64,000 nt of DNA, taken from assembly GCF_028010285.1 (NCBI RefSeq), contig NZ_CP116304.1, positions 3,426,501-3,490,500 on the forward strand, given 5' to 3'. The translations under genes and the position numbers were made by a program. Below, in pieces: positions 51,365 to 60,643 of the stretch (position 1 is its first letter; each line of letters starts with the position of its first letter). The notes under the pieces are model-generated. The model saw only the letters and a program-made list of their open reading frames with translations, was not told the origin of the DNA and did no database searches. The stretch is from Pseudomonas sp. Q1-7. Lineage in GTDB: Bacteria > Pseudomonadota > Gammaproteobacteria > Pseudomonadales > Pseudomonadaceae.

Positions 51365-52025
51365 CTACCAGCCCCACGCGCGCAAGCTCAGCCTCAAGGT
51401 GGTCTATTACGGGCCGGCGCTGAGCGGCAAGACCACCAACCTGATGCAGCTGCACACCCTGCTGCGGCCGCAACGCAAGGGCGAGTTGATGGTGCTGGAA
51501 ACCCGCGACGACCGCACCCTGTTCTTCGACGTGCTGCCCATTGGCCTGCGCGGCGCCGCCGGCCTCGACCTGCGTCTGAAGCTTTACACTGTGCCCGGCC
51601 AGGTGCAGCACGACAGCACGCGCAAGGCCGTGCTGTCGCGCGCCGACGGGGTGATCTTCGTCGCCGACTCGCAGCCGGCACAGCAGGACAACAACGCCAA
51701 CGCCTTCGACAACCTGGCCGACAACCTGCAGAAGCTGGGCATGGACATCGAACAGTTGCCGCTGGTAGTGCAGTTCAACAAGCGAGACGTGGCCGATGCG
51801 GTGGCCGAGGCCGAACTGCAGGCGCGCTGGGCGCAGACGCCCTGGGCGCCGCTAAGCATGGCCTCGGCGCTCAACGGCCAGGGCGTGGTCGAAAGCTTCC
51901 GCCAACTGCTCGCCCGCCTCTACCCGCAGCTCGACCGCGAATACCGCCTGGCCGAGACCCAGGGCATCGACGCAGCCAACTTCGTGCGACTGCTCAGCGC
52001 GGCGCAGAGGGACGCCGATGCGTAG
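51357..52025 (+). CDS. MglA-like small GTPase
   Basis: 222 residues. P-loop GPALSGKTTNL, the MglA-type switch motif TVPGQVQHD in place of DxxG, and base-specificity motif NKRD. MglA GTPases set front-rear polarity of type IV pili and gliding motors in Myxococcus; related stand-alone genes in proteobacteria are mostly unstudied. No mglB (Roadblock) gene is adjacent, and the neighbours are response regulators and kinases, which suggests phospho-control of the GTPase. The function in this organism is inferred. Confidence 0.85.
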   Translation: MADYQPHARKLSLKVVYYGPALSGKTTNLMQLHTLLRPQRKGELMVLETRDDRTLFFDVLPIGLRGAAGLDLRLKLYTVPGQVQHDSTRKAVLSRADGVIFVADSQPAQQDNNANAFDNLADNLQKLGMDIEQLPLVVQFNKRDVADAVAEAELQARWAQTPWAPLSMASALNGQGVVESFRQLLARLYPQLDREYRLAETQGIDAANFVRLLSAAQRDADA

Positions 52026-53148
52026 CTTTGACGACGATCCGCGCCTGGCCGAACTGCTGCCGAGCGAGCGCCAGCAGCAGCTGCTACAACTGCTGCAGGA
52101 GCTGAGCGGCCACGCCCTGCAACTGGACGAACAGCCCACGTCGGGCGCCGAGGCGGTGGAGTTCAACCTGGAAACCCTCGGCTGGCTCAGCTGCCCGACA
52201 CAGCCGCGACTGCAAGCGGCCGTCGCGCGTCTACTGGAGTTCGTACTGTTCTACGTCGGCAAGTACCGCCTGGCCGCCAACCTGCACCACGACGCCAGCG
52301 AAGCCAGCTTCGCAGAGCTGCAGCGCCAGCATGCCGCCCTGCAGGCCTCCGAGACGCGCTACAAGGCGCTCTCCACACAGCTGCAACGGCGCGTGGAGGA
52401 GCAGGTCAAGGTCATCGAACAGACCCAGCAACAGCTCTACGAAAGCGCCCGCCTGCGCGCCGTCGGCCAGCTTGCTGCCGGCGTCGCCCACGAGATCAAC
52501 AACCCCGTCGGCTTCATCGCCAGCAACCTGCGGGTGGCCCGCGACTACCTCGACGAACTCAGCGAAAAGCTCCCAGGCGACCACGACACCGGGCTGATCC
52601 TCGAAGATTTCCGCGCCCTGCTGCAGGAGTCGGAAGTCGGCACCCAGCGCATCGCCGCCATCGTCGCCGACCTCAAGACCTTCGCCAATATCGACCAGGA
52701 CGATTTCGTCCCCTGCGACCTCAACGCCCTGATCGCCAGCACCTGTCACCTGCTGCAGGCCGAGAGCAACCAGGCGCTCGACATCGAGCTGAAGCTGGCA
52801 GAGCTACCCGAGCTGGCTGGCTACCCGGCGAAGATTTCCCAGGCGCTGTACAACGTGCTGGACAACGCCGCCAAGGCCATTGCTGGGCAGGGGCGCATCC
52901 GCGTCATCAGCCGCCTGGGCGAACAGGGCACGGCGGAGGTGCTGGTGGAAGACAACGGGTGCGGCATTGCCGTTGAGGACCAGGCGCGTCTGTTCGACCC
53001 CTTCTTCACCACGCGCCCGGTCGGCTCGGGCACAGGCCTGGGCCTGACCGTGGCGCGCGACATCATGGCGGCGCACCAGGGCGAGATTCTGGTGCGCAGC
53101 AAGCCTGGCACCGGCACCCGGGTCACCCTGCGTTTTCTGAGTCGCTGA
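52018..53148 (+). CDS. Cytoplasmic sensor histidine kinase
   Basis: 376 residues. N-terminal 1-95 is a helical region without a recognised sensor fold, followed by a coiled coil (98-145), phosphoacceptor His158 in AAGVAHEINNPVGFIASNL, and HATPase boxes (ISQALYNVLDNAAKAI, DNGCGIA, GSGTGLGLT). It is closely similar in its kinase core to the first kinase of the operon. Start overlaps the GTPase stop by 8 bases; 9 bases before the REC-GspE gene, its probable phosphorylation target. Confidence 0.91.
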   Translation: MRSFDDDPRLAELLPSERQQQLLQLLQELSGHALQLDEQPTSGAEAVEFNLETLGWLSCPTQPRLQAAVARLLEFVLFYVGKYRLAANLHHDASEASFAELQRQHAALQASETRYKALSTQLQRRVEEQVKVIEQTQQQLYESARLRAVGQLAAGVAHEINNPVGFIASNLRVARDYLDELSEKLPGDHDTGLILEDFRALLQESEVGTQRIAAIVADLKTFANIDQDDFVPCDLNALIASTCHLLQAESNQALDIELKLAELPELAGYPAKISQALYNVLDNAAKAIAGQGRIRVISRLGEQGTAEVLVEDNGCGIAVEDQARLFDPFFTTRPVGSGTGLGLTVARDIMAAHQGEILVRSKPGTGTRVTLRFLSR

Positions 53149-53157
53149 GGAGTCTCC

Positions 53158-55401
53158 GTGGGCAAACGCTATTCATCGCTGTTCGTCGGCCAGGAGCCGA
53201 GCGCTGCGCCGCAGGATCAGGCACCGGCAGCGCCCTATCGGCTGCTGCTGGTGGACGACGAACCGGGCATCCTCGCCGCGTTGCGCCGCGTGTTCCAGCG
53301 CGAGAACTACGTGCTGCACTTCGCCCGCAACGGCGTCGAGGCCCTGAAAATCCTCGCCAATCAGCCGGTGCACCTGGTCATCAGCGACTTCATGATGCCG
53401 CGGATGAACGGCAGCGAGCTGCTCGCCCAAGTGCGCGAGCGCTGGCCCGAGACCATCCGCATCATGCTCACCGGGCATGCCAACACCGAGGCGGTGATGG
53501 GCTCGATCAAAGGTGGCGCGGTGTACCGTTTCATCCTCAAACCGTGGAACGACGACGACCTGCGCCTGAGCATCGCCCTGGCCCTGGAGCAGTACACCCT
53601 GCAGCAGCGCAACCGCAGCCTGGAGCAGGAGAACCAGAAGCAGCATCGCGACCTGGAGACCCTGGCCAAGCTCAGTGTCACCAACCGCAGCCAGCTGGCC
53701 ATCCTCCTGCACAAGAAGGGCCTGCTCAACGCCCAGCAGATCCAGCAGCTGCACAAGGAGATGCAGACCCACAAGACCCCTGTGCTGCGCCAGCTGATGC
53801 AGCACGAGTGGCTGGACGGAGAGAAGGTCTACGAGCTGCTGCGCAAGGACCTGATGTTCGAAGAAATCGACCTGCGCGAATTCCAGGTCGACGCCTCGCT
53901 GCTGGCCCTGGTGCCGCAAGCCATCTGCACCCGCCAGTTGGTACTCCCGCTGCGCGTGGCGGACAAGCGCCTGCGCCTGGCCATGGCCGATCCGCTGGAC
54001 CAGGGGCTGATCGACGAACTGGGCTTCATGACCGGGCTGAGCATCCACCCGCTGCTGTGCCGCCTGGGACAGCTGCAGGACACGCTGCACGAACTGTTCG
54101 GCGAACCCGGCAACCAGCTGGAAGACCTGACCACCGTGGTGGGCAGCAGCGACCCCTACGAAGGCATCGAGATCGTCCTCGACGACGACAGCGGCAACGA
54201 GAGCCTCGAACAGCTGCTCGGCAGCTCGGAGGACCCGCCGGCCATTCGCCTGGTCAACGCGGTGATACTCGAAGCGCTGCGCCTGGGCGCCAGCGATATC
54301 CACATCCATCCGCGCACCAAGCACGTGGTGGTGCGCTACCGCATCGACGGCGTGCTGCAGGACAAGATCCAGATCCCCAGCGCGCTGCTGATGTCGCTGG
54401 TGTCGCGAATCAAGGTCATGGCCGAGCTGGACATCACCGAACGGCGCCGCCCGCAGGACGGTCGCATCACGGTGAAGACGCCGATGCGCATCGTCGACCT
54501 GCGCATCTCCACCCTGCCCACCATCAACGGCGAGAAGGTGGTGATGCGTGTGCTCGAACGCCAGTCGGCGGCGCAGTCGCTGGAAGACCTCGGCTTGTCG
54601 CCGCACAATCTGCGGCGCCTGCTGCACGTGGTCAACAAGCCGCAGGGTATCATCCTCGCCACCGGCCCCACCGGCAGCGGCAAGACCACCACCCTGTTCG
54701 CCCTGCTGCAGCACGAGGCCTCGCCGGAGAAGAACTACGTTACCATTGAGGACCCGGTGGAATTCCACGTCGACCTGGCCGGCCAGGTGCCGGTGCGCGA
54801 GCGCATCGGCCTGAATTTTTCCAACGTGCTGCGCGCCATCCTGCGCCAGGACCCGGACGTGATCCTGCTCGGCGAAATCCGCGACAGCGACACTGCCGAG
54901 GTGGCCTTCCACGCCGCGCTGACCGGCCACCTGGTGTTCTCCACCCTGCACACCAACTCGGCGGCGGCGACCATCGCCCGCCTCTTCGATCTGGGCCTCA
55001 AACCCTACGTGCTGGCCTCGGCGCTGGAGGCGATCATCGCCCAGCGCCTAGTGCGGCGTATCTGCAGCCTGTGCCGCGAGCAGGTGCAGCCGCCGCGCGA
55101 GCGCCTGCAGAGCCTCGGTCCGGAGTTTCTCGAAAGCGGCATGCGCTTCTTCCAGGGCAAGGGCTGCAACCAGTGCAACCAGGGCTACAAGGGCCGCGTC
55201 GGCATCCACGAGGTGCTGACCATGAGCGACCGCCTGCGCGACGCCATCGCCCAGGGCGCCAGTGCCATGCAGCTGCAGGCGATCGCCCGCGAACAGGGCA
55301 TGACCACCCTGCTCGACGACGCCCGCGAGAAGATCGCCCAGGGCCTGACCACGGTGGAAGAAGTGTTGCGCCTGCTCGGCCCGCAGACCCTACAGGAATA
55401 G
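53158..55401 (+). CDS. Receiver-MshEN-GspE/PilB ATPase fusion
   Basis: 747 residues from a GTG with GAGGAG ribosome site. Receiver 28-140 (LLLVDDEPG, Asp in LVISDFMMPRMNG, FILKPWNDDDL), a MshEN/GspE N-terminal domain about 175-310, then a full secretion ATPase: Lys509 in the Walker A GPTGSGKTTTL, DPDVILLGEIRD, HTNSAAATIARL, and a tetracysteine zinc site (CSLCRE and GCNQCN). All motifs needed for ATP hydrolysis appear intact. PilB/GspE ATPases drive pilus or type II secretion assembly, and MshEN domains often bind c-di-GMP. No other pilus or secretion gene is in the window. Confidence 0.9.
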   Translation: MGKRYSSLFVGQEPSAAPQDQAPAAPYRLLLVDDEPGILAALRRVFQRENYVLHFARNGVEALKILANQPVHLVISDFMMPRMNGSELLAQVRERWPETIRIMLTGHANTEAVMGSIKGGAVYRFILKPWNDDDLRLSIALALEQYTLQQRNRSLEQENQKQHRDLETLAKLSVTNRSQLAILLHKKGLLNAQQIQQLHKEMQTHKTPVLRQLMQHEWLDGEKVYELLRKDLMFEEIDLREFQVDASLLALVPQAICTRQLVLPLRVADKRLRLAMADPLDQGLIDELGFMTGLSIHPLLCRLGQLQDTLHELFGEPGNQLEDLTTVVGSSDPYEGIEIVLDDDSGNESLEQLLGSSEDPPAIRLVNAVILEALRLGASDIHIHPRTKHVVVRYRIDGVLQDKIQIPSALLMSLVSRIKVMAELDITERRRPQDGRITVKTPMRIVDLRISTLPTINGEKVVMRVLERQSAAQSLEDLGLSPHNLRRLLHVVNKPQGIILATGPTGSGKTTTLFALLQHEASPEKNYVTIEDPVEFHVDLAGQVPVRERIGLNFSNVLRAILRQDPDVILLGEIRDSDTAEVAFHAALTGHLVFSTLHTNSAAATIARLFDLGLKPYVLASALEAIIAQRLVRRICSLCREQVQPPRERLQSLGPEFLESGMRFFQGKGCNQCNQGYKGRVGIHEVLTMSDRLRDAIAQGASAMQLQAIAREQGMTTLLDDAREKIAQGLTTVEEVLRLLGPQTLQE

Positions 55402-55403
55402 GC

Positions 55404-58400
55404 ATGAAGACCCGCTACCTGATCGCCGAAGCTTACCTGCATGTACTGGCCTTCGCCCTGCTCGGCCTGGGCCTGATCAGCCTGCTCGGCTTTCTCGCAC
55501 TCGACCAGCCGAGCCGGCACAGCGTGGTGCTGCTGCCGGACAGCGCCCTGCTGGCGCTGCTCGCCGGAGCACTGCTGCTGGCCGCCACCCACTGCGCCTG
55601 GCGCAGCTTGCTGATGTGCGCCGTGCTACTCGCCGGCCTGACTCTCTACACCCTGGTGCACAACCACCTGGCCGGCGGTTCGGATCAGGGCCAGTCGCTG
55701 GTCAGCGGTTTCCTGCGCATGCGCAGCGGCCTGGCGCTGATCCTGCTGGCGATTGCCGCGGCCATCTGCCTGGGTCTCGGGCCCAAGCCGGCGCGGCGCC
55801 TGGCGCAGCTGATCGGCGTAGCGGTGATGCTGCTGGCGCTGCTCGCCCAGCTGGCCGGTCAGCAGCCGAGCCCCGGCCTGCTCGACCTCGGCTTCAAGTA
55901 CTCCTCGACCCATGTCGCCAACCTCTTCACCCTGCTGCTGGGCCTGGCGGCGGTGCTGCACAGCTGGCTGCCCATCGGCCAACGCGGCCAGCTCGACCGC
56001 CTAAGCCAGGCCGCCGGGCTGTTCGGCGTGCTGCTGACCTGCGCCGGCTGGTACCTGCTCAGCCTGCAGGCGCTCAACAGCGCCGGCTACCTGCCGGCCC
56101 TGGTGATGCTGTTCGGCCTCACCCTGAGCTTCCTGCTGATGCTCAGCCAGCGCCGGTCCTGGCTGGCCAACGAGCGCTCGCAGCGCCTGGAGCGGCTCAA
56201 TGACCAGCTGCAGTTCAGCCTGGCCGGGCAGATGCGCGCGCAGAAGCTCAACCAGCGCATCATGCAGTTCACCCTCGACGTGCTGTGTTCGATAGATGCC
56301 GAAGGCCGCTTCCGCGAGATCAGCCCGTCCTGCGAGAAGCTGTTCGGCTACAAGCCCGAAGAGCTGATCGGCCGTCGCTACCTGGAACTGGTGCTGCCCG
56401 AGGATCAGCCGGCGACCGATGCGGAGACCGCCGCCATCATGGCCGGGCGACCGACCCGCTCCTTCCGCAACCGCTACCGCCACCGCGACGGCCAGGTGCT
56501 GCATGTGCTCTGGTCGGCCGACTGGTCGCCAGAGGAGCAGACCCTGTTCGCCGTGGCCCACGACATCACCGCGCTGGTGCAGAACGAGGCCTACGCGGAA
56601 AGCCAGCGCGACATCCTCAGCATGATTTCCACCGACCGCCCGCTGCGCGAGGTGCTCGTGGCAATCTGCGAGATGGTGGAAGTCCAGCAGCCCAAGGCGT
56701 TGTGCTCGGTGCTGCTGCTCGATGAGGACGGCCAGCACCTGCACACCGGCGCCGCCCCCAGCCTGCCGGAGACCTACAACAGCGCCATCGGCGGCGGTGC
56801 AATCGGCCCGAACGCCGGCAGCTGTGGCACCGCCGCCTTCCGCCGGCAACTGGTGGTGGTCGAGGACATCGAGCGCGACCCGCTGTGGCGCGACTACTGC
56901 GAACTGGCCCGCCCGCACGGGCTCAGGGCCTGCTGGTCGTTCCCGATGATCTCCCACCAGGGTCAGGTGTTCGGCACCTTCGCCATCTACCAGCGCCAGC
57001 CCGGCACGCCGAACGACGAGCAGATCCAGCAATTGGCCCATGCCGCGCAGCTGGCGGCCATCGCCATCGCCCGCAGCCGCGACCGCCAAAGCCTGCAGGA
57101 GAGCGAGCAGCGCTTTCGCTCGCTGTTCACCTTCAACCCGGACCCGGTGTTCTCCTTCGACCTGCAAGGCCGCTTCCTCAGCCTCAACGGCGCCGGCGTG
57201 CAACTGACCGGCCTCGGCGAGGCGCTGATCGTCGGCGAGCACTTCGCCGGGATGATCGCCAAGGCCGATCGCGCGCGCACCGAGCAGCACTTCGCCGCCG
57301 CCTGTACCGGCATCCCGCAGCGCTACGAAACCCACATTCTCGGCCCGGACGGGCAGCAGCTGGCCCTGGACATGACCAACCTGCCGATCATGGTCGACGG
57401 GCAGATCGTCGGCATCTTCGCCATCGCCAAGGACATCAGCGAACGCGAACACATGACCGCAGCCCTGCAGCAGGCCCTGGAACGCGCCGAACGCAAGGCC
57501 GAGCAGCTGCGCGGCCTGAGTGCGGCGGCCATCGCCACCGCCAAGCTGCTCGACCACCAGGCGCTGATCGACTACCTGGTGGAACAGGCACGTCTGGTCG
57601 TCGGCGCGCACCAGGCGGTGCTCAGCCTGACCCGCGGCGACGACTGGGCCCAGTCGATCAACGGCGTGTCGTTGTCGGACAAGTACGCTGCCTGGCGCAG
57701 CTACACGACGCGCCCGGACGGCAGCGGCATCTATGCGCTGATCTGCCAGGACAACCAGCCGCTACGCCTGAGCCAGGCTGAACTGGAGCGCCACCCGCGC
57801 TGGCGCGGATTCGGTCGGCATGCCGCGGAACACCCGCCGATGCGCGGCTGGCTGGCCGTGCCGCTGATCGACAAGGACGGGCGCAACCTCGGCCTGTTGC
57901 AGTTGTCGGACAAATACCAAGGGGAGTTCGAAGAGGACGACCAGGTGATTGCCCAGCAGTTCGCCCAGATGGCCGTGTCGGTACTGGAGAACAGCCGCCT
58001 GCTCAACGAAGTGCTGGCCGGCGACCGACGCTTGCAGCAGCAACTGGAGTTCACCTCGGCGATCACCGACAGCATGGGCGAGGGCCTGCTGGCAGTGGAT
58101 GCGCAGGACCGCCTGAGCTTTCTCAACCCGGCGGCCCAGGAGCTGCTGCAGCAGGGCGAGCGGGATCTCAGCGGTCAGCCGCTGGCCCAGGTGCTGCCGC
58201 TGCAGCCGAGCCAATGGCCGCTGCTGATGGCGGACGACGAGGCCGTGCACGGCGAACTCGTCCTGCATGGCGAACGCCCGCGCACCCTGCTCTACGACGC
58301 CCGGCCGCTGGCTAGCGGCGCGGACGACGGCGGCTGGGTCATCGTACTGCGCGACATCACCGCGCTACGCCAGGCCGATCAGGCGCTGCGCGAACGCAAT

Positions 58401-60188
58401 CAGTTCTTCAACCTGTCGCTGGACATGTTCTGCATGATCGGCCAGCAGGGCCAGTTCATCCAGGTCAACCCGGCCTTCGCCAGCACCCTGCGGCATACGG
58501 CGAGCGCGCTGATCGGCCAGCCCTACCTGGAGCTGATCCACCCCGAGGATCGCCCCCTGATGCACAACGCCGTCGAGCAGTTGCAACGCGGAGCCGCGGT
58601 CAAGGACCTGGAGATCCGCGTGCACGACGCCAGGGGCCAGCAGCTCTGGCTGCAACTCAGCGCGGCCCTGGCCGACGACCAGGTGATCTACTGCGCCGCC
58701 CGCGACATCAGCCTGCAGCGTGCGGTGGCCGAGCAAGTGCGCCAGAACAGCCTGCTGCTGAGCATGGCCGGCAGCATCGCCAAGCTCGGTGGCTGGTCGA
58801 TCGAGCTGCCCAGCCGCCAGGTGCTCTGGTCGGAGGAGATGCACAGCCTGCTCGGTTTCCCGGTCGGCACCCTGCCCGACCTGGCCGAAGGCCTGCAGCT
58901 ATACCTGCCAGCCTATCGCGAACGGGTGACAATGGCGGTCAAGGCTTGCATCGAGCAGGGCATCGGCTTCGACCTCGACGTGGAGATGCTCGATGCCCAT
59001 GGCAGGCACCTGTACGTGCAGGTGGCCGGCCAGGCGGTGCGCGACGACAACGGGCAGATCGTGCGCATCTCCGGTGCCCTGCAGGACATCAGCGAGCGCA
59101 AGCAGGCGCTGAAGCAGGCGCAGCGCCTGGCCGAGCGCCTGACGAACACCCTGGAAAGCATCAGCGATGCCTTCTACACCCTCGACAACGATTGGCGCTT
59201 CACCTACATCAACCCCGAGGCCGAGCGGCAGCTGAACGTCAGCGCAGCGGCAACCCTGGGGCAGACGCTGTGGAACGCCTTCCCCGGCTCCTACGACAGC
59301 GAGATCGGCCAGCGCTACCGCCAGGCCCGGCAGCACAACCAGGCCTGTCACTTCGAGAGTTTCTACGAACCCTTCCAGAGCTGGTTCGAGCTGCACGCCT
59401 ACCCCTCCGAGGAGGGCCTGGCGGTGTACTTCCAGAACGTCAGCGAACGCCGCGCGACCCAAGAGCAGCTGCAACGCACCCTGCTCGAATCGGAGCGCAG
59501 CAACCGCGAGCTGGAGGAATTCGCCTTCGTCGCCTCGCACGACCTGCAGGAACCGCTGCGCAAGATCCAGGCCTTTTCCGAGCGCCTCGCCAAGCGCAGC
59601 GACGGCCTCGACGACGACGGCCGCGACTACCTGCAGCGCATGACCTCGGCGGCGGCGCGTATGCAGGCGCTGATCATTGACCTGCTCGACTACTCGCGGG
59701 TCAATACCCGCGGCCAGCCGCTGCAGAAGCTCGACCTCGACCAGTTGCTCGACGAGGTGCTGCAGGACCTGGAAACCGCCCTGGAACAGAGTGGCGCGCA
59801 GGTCCTGCGCGAGCCGCTGCCGCCGGTGCGGGGCGATGCCAGCCAGTTGCGCCGGGTGCTGCAGAACCTGCTGAGCAATGCCCTGAAATTCCAGCAAGCC
59901 GGGGAACGGCCGCTGATCCGCATCCATGCCGAACACCCGGACGACGAATCCTGGGTACTGTGCATCGCCGACAACGGCATCGGCTTCGACGAAAAGTACC
60001 TGGACCGCATCTTCAACCCCTTCCAGCGCCTGCATGGCCGCGAAGCCTACGCCGGCACCGGCATCGGCCTGGCCATCGTCAAGAAGATCGTCGAGCGCCA
60101 CGGCGCCGGCATCACCGCCAGCAGCGCCCCCGGCGTCGGCAGCACCTTTCGCATCAGCTTCCCGCCAATAGACGGATCAACGCCATGA
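55404..60188 (+). CDS. Giant membrane sensor kinase with multiple PAS and GAF domains
   Basis: 1594 residues from the ATG at 55404; the frame opens earlier but that overlaps the ATPase gene. About seven or eight membrane helices fill residues 1-260. Then follow a PAS (about 285), GAF (about 400-555, with SCGTAAFRR), PAS (about 565), second GAF (about 700-860), four more PAS units to about 1345, phytochrome-type phosphoacceptor His1379 in VASHDLQEPLRKIQAFSERL, and HATPase. The SHDLQEPLR motif is typical of kinases paired with Rcp1-like regulators, as encoded next. No bilin-binding Cys is evident. Sensor of several unknown cues. Confidence 0.9.
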   Translation: MKTRYLIAEAYLHVLAFALLGLGLISLLGFLALDQPSRHSVVLLPDSALLALLAGALLLAATHCAWRSLLMCAVLLAGLTLYTLVHNHLAGGSDQGQSLVSGFLRMRSGLALILLAIAAAICLGLGPKPARRLAQLIGVAVMLLALLAQLAGQQPSPGLLDLGFKYSSTHVANLFTLLLGLAAVLHSWLPIGQRGQLDRLSQAAGLFGVLLTCAGWYLLSLQALNSAGYLPALVMLFGLTLSFLLMLSQRRSWLANERSQRLERLNDQLQFSLAGQMRAQKLNQRIMQFTLDVLCSIDAEGRFREISPSCEKLFGYKPEELIGRRYLELVLPEDQPATDAETAAIMAGRPTRSFRNRYRHRDGQVLHVLWSADWSPEEQTLFAVAHDITALVQNEAYAESQRDILSMISTDRPLREVLVAICEMVEVQQPKALCSVLLLDEDGQHLHTGAAPSLPETYNSAIGGGAIGPNAGSCGTAAFRRQLVVVEDIERDPLWRDYCELARPHGLRACWSFPMISHQGQVFGTFAIYQRQPGTPNDEQIQQLAHAAQLAAIAIARSRDRQSLQESEQRFRSLFTFNPDPVFSFDLQGRFLSLNGAGVQLTGLGEALIVGEHFAGMIAKADRARTEQHFAAACTGIPQRYETHILGPDGQQLALDMTNLPIMVDGQIVGIFAIAKDISEREHMTAALQQALERAERKAEQLRGLSAAAIATAKLLDHQALIDYLVEQARLVVGAHQAVLSLTRGDDWAQSINGVSLSDKYAAWRSYTTRPDGSGIYALICQDNQPLRLSQAELERHPRWRGFGRHAAEHPPMRGWLAVPLIDKDGRNLGLLQLSDKYQGEFEEDDQVIAQQFAQMAVSVLENSRLLNEVLAGDRRLQQQLEFTSAITDSMGEGLLAVDAQDRLSFLNPAAQELLQQGERDLSGQPLAQVLPLQPSQWPLLMADDEAVHGELVLHGERPRTLLYDARPLASGADDGGWVIVLRDITALRQADQALRERNQFFNLSLDMFCMIGQQGQFIQVNPAFASTLRHTASALIGQPYLELIHPEDRPLMHNAVEQLQRGAAVKDLEIRVHDARGQQLWLQLSAALADDQVIYCAARDISLQRAVAEQVRQNSLLLSMAGSIAKLGGWSIELPSRQVLWSEEMHSLLGFPVGTLPDLAEGLQLYLPAYRERVTMAVKACIEQGIGFDLDVEMLDAHGRHLYVQVAGQAVRDDNGQIVRISGALQDISERKQALKQAQRLAERLTNTLESISDAFYTLDNDWRFTYINPEAERQLNVSAAATLGQTLWNAFPGSYDSEIGQRYRQARQHNQACHFESFYEPFQSWFELHAYPSEEGLAVYFQNVSERRATQEQLQRTLLESERSNRELEEFAFVASHDLQEPLRKIQAFSERLAKRSDGLDDDGRDYLQRMTSAAARMQALIIDLLDYSRVNTRGQPLQKLDLDQLLDEVLQDLETALEQSGAQVLREPLPPVRGDASQLRRVLQNLLSNALKFQQAGERPLIRIHAEHPDDESWVLCIADNGIGFDEKYLDRIFNPFQRLHGREAYAGTGIGLAIVKKIVERHGAGITASSAPGVGSTFRISFPPIDGSTP

Positions 60189-60643
60189 ACGCACAGCAAC
60201 CCGTACACATCCTGATCGCCGACGACGACCAGGACGACTGCCTGATGACGCGGGAGGCGTTCGCGGAGTGCCGCATCAGCAACCCACTGCACTTCGTGCA
60301 TGACGGCGAAGCGCTGCTCGACTACTTGCAGCGGCGTGCGCCCTACGACGACGAGGAATGCTACCCGATGCCCGGCCTGGTCCTGCTCGACCTCAACATG
60401 CCGCGCATGGACGGCCGCGAGGCGCTACACGCGATCAAATCCGACCCGCTGCTGCGCGGCATCCCAGTGGTGGTGCTGACTACCTCCTCGGCCGAAGAAG
60501 ACATCGTGCGCAGCTACGACATGGGGAGCAATTCGTTCATCACCAAGCCCGTGACCTATAGCGGCCTGCTCGAGGTGGTGAGGACCCTCGGCCGCTACTG
60601 GCTGGAAATCGTCGAACTCCCCGTGGATGGCAAGCCCGTATGA
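60185..60643 (+). CDS. Rcp1-like single-domain response regulator
   Basis: 152 residues, receiver only: acidic pair in ILIADDDQDDC, acceptor Asp in LVLLDLNMPRMDG, switch TTSSAEEDIVRSYDMG, Lys in FITKPVTYSGL. This is the Rcp1/phytochrome-partner type. ATGA overlap with the giant kinase gene and matched families make the two a cognate pair. It probably relays phosphate or binds the terminal GGDEF-EAL protein. Confidence 0.92.
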   Translation: MNAQQPVHILIADDDQDDCLMTREAFAECRISNPLHFVHDGEALLDYLQRRAPYDDEECYPMPGLVLLDLNMPRMDGREALHAIKSDPLLRGIPVVVLTTSSAEEDIVRSYDMGSNSFITKPVTYSGLLEVVRTLGRYWLEIVELPVDGKPV

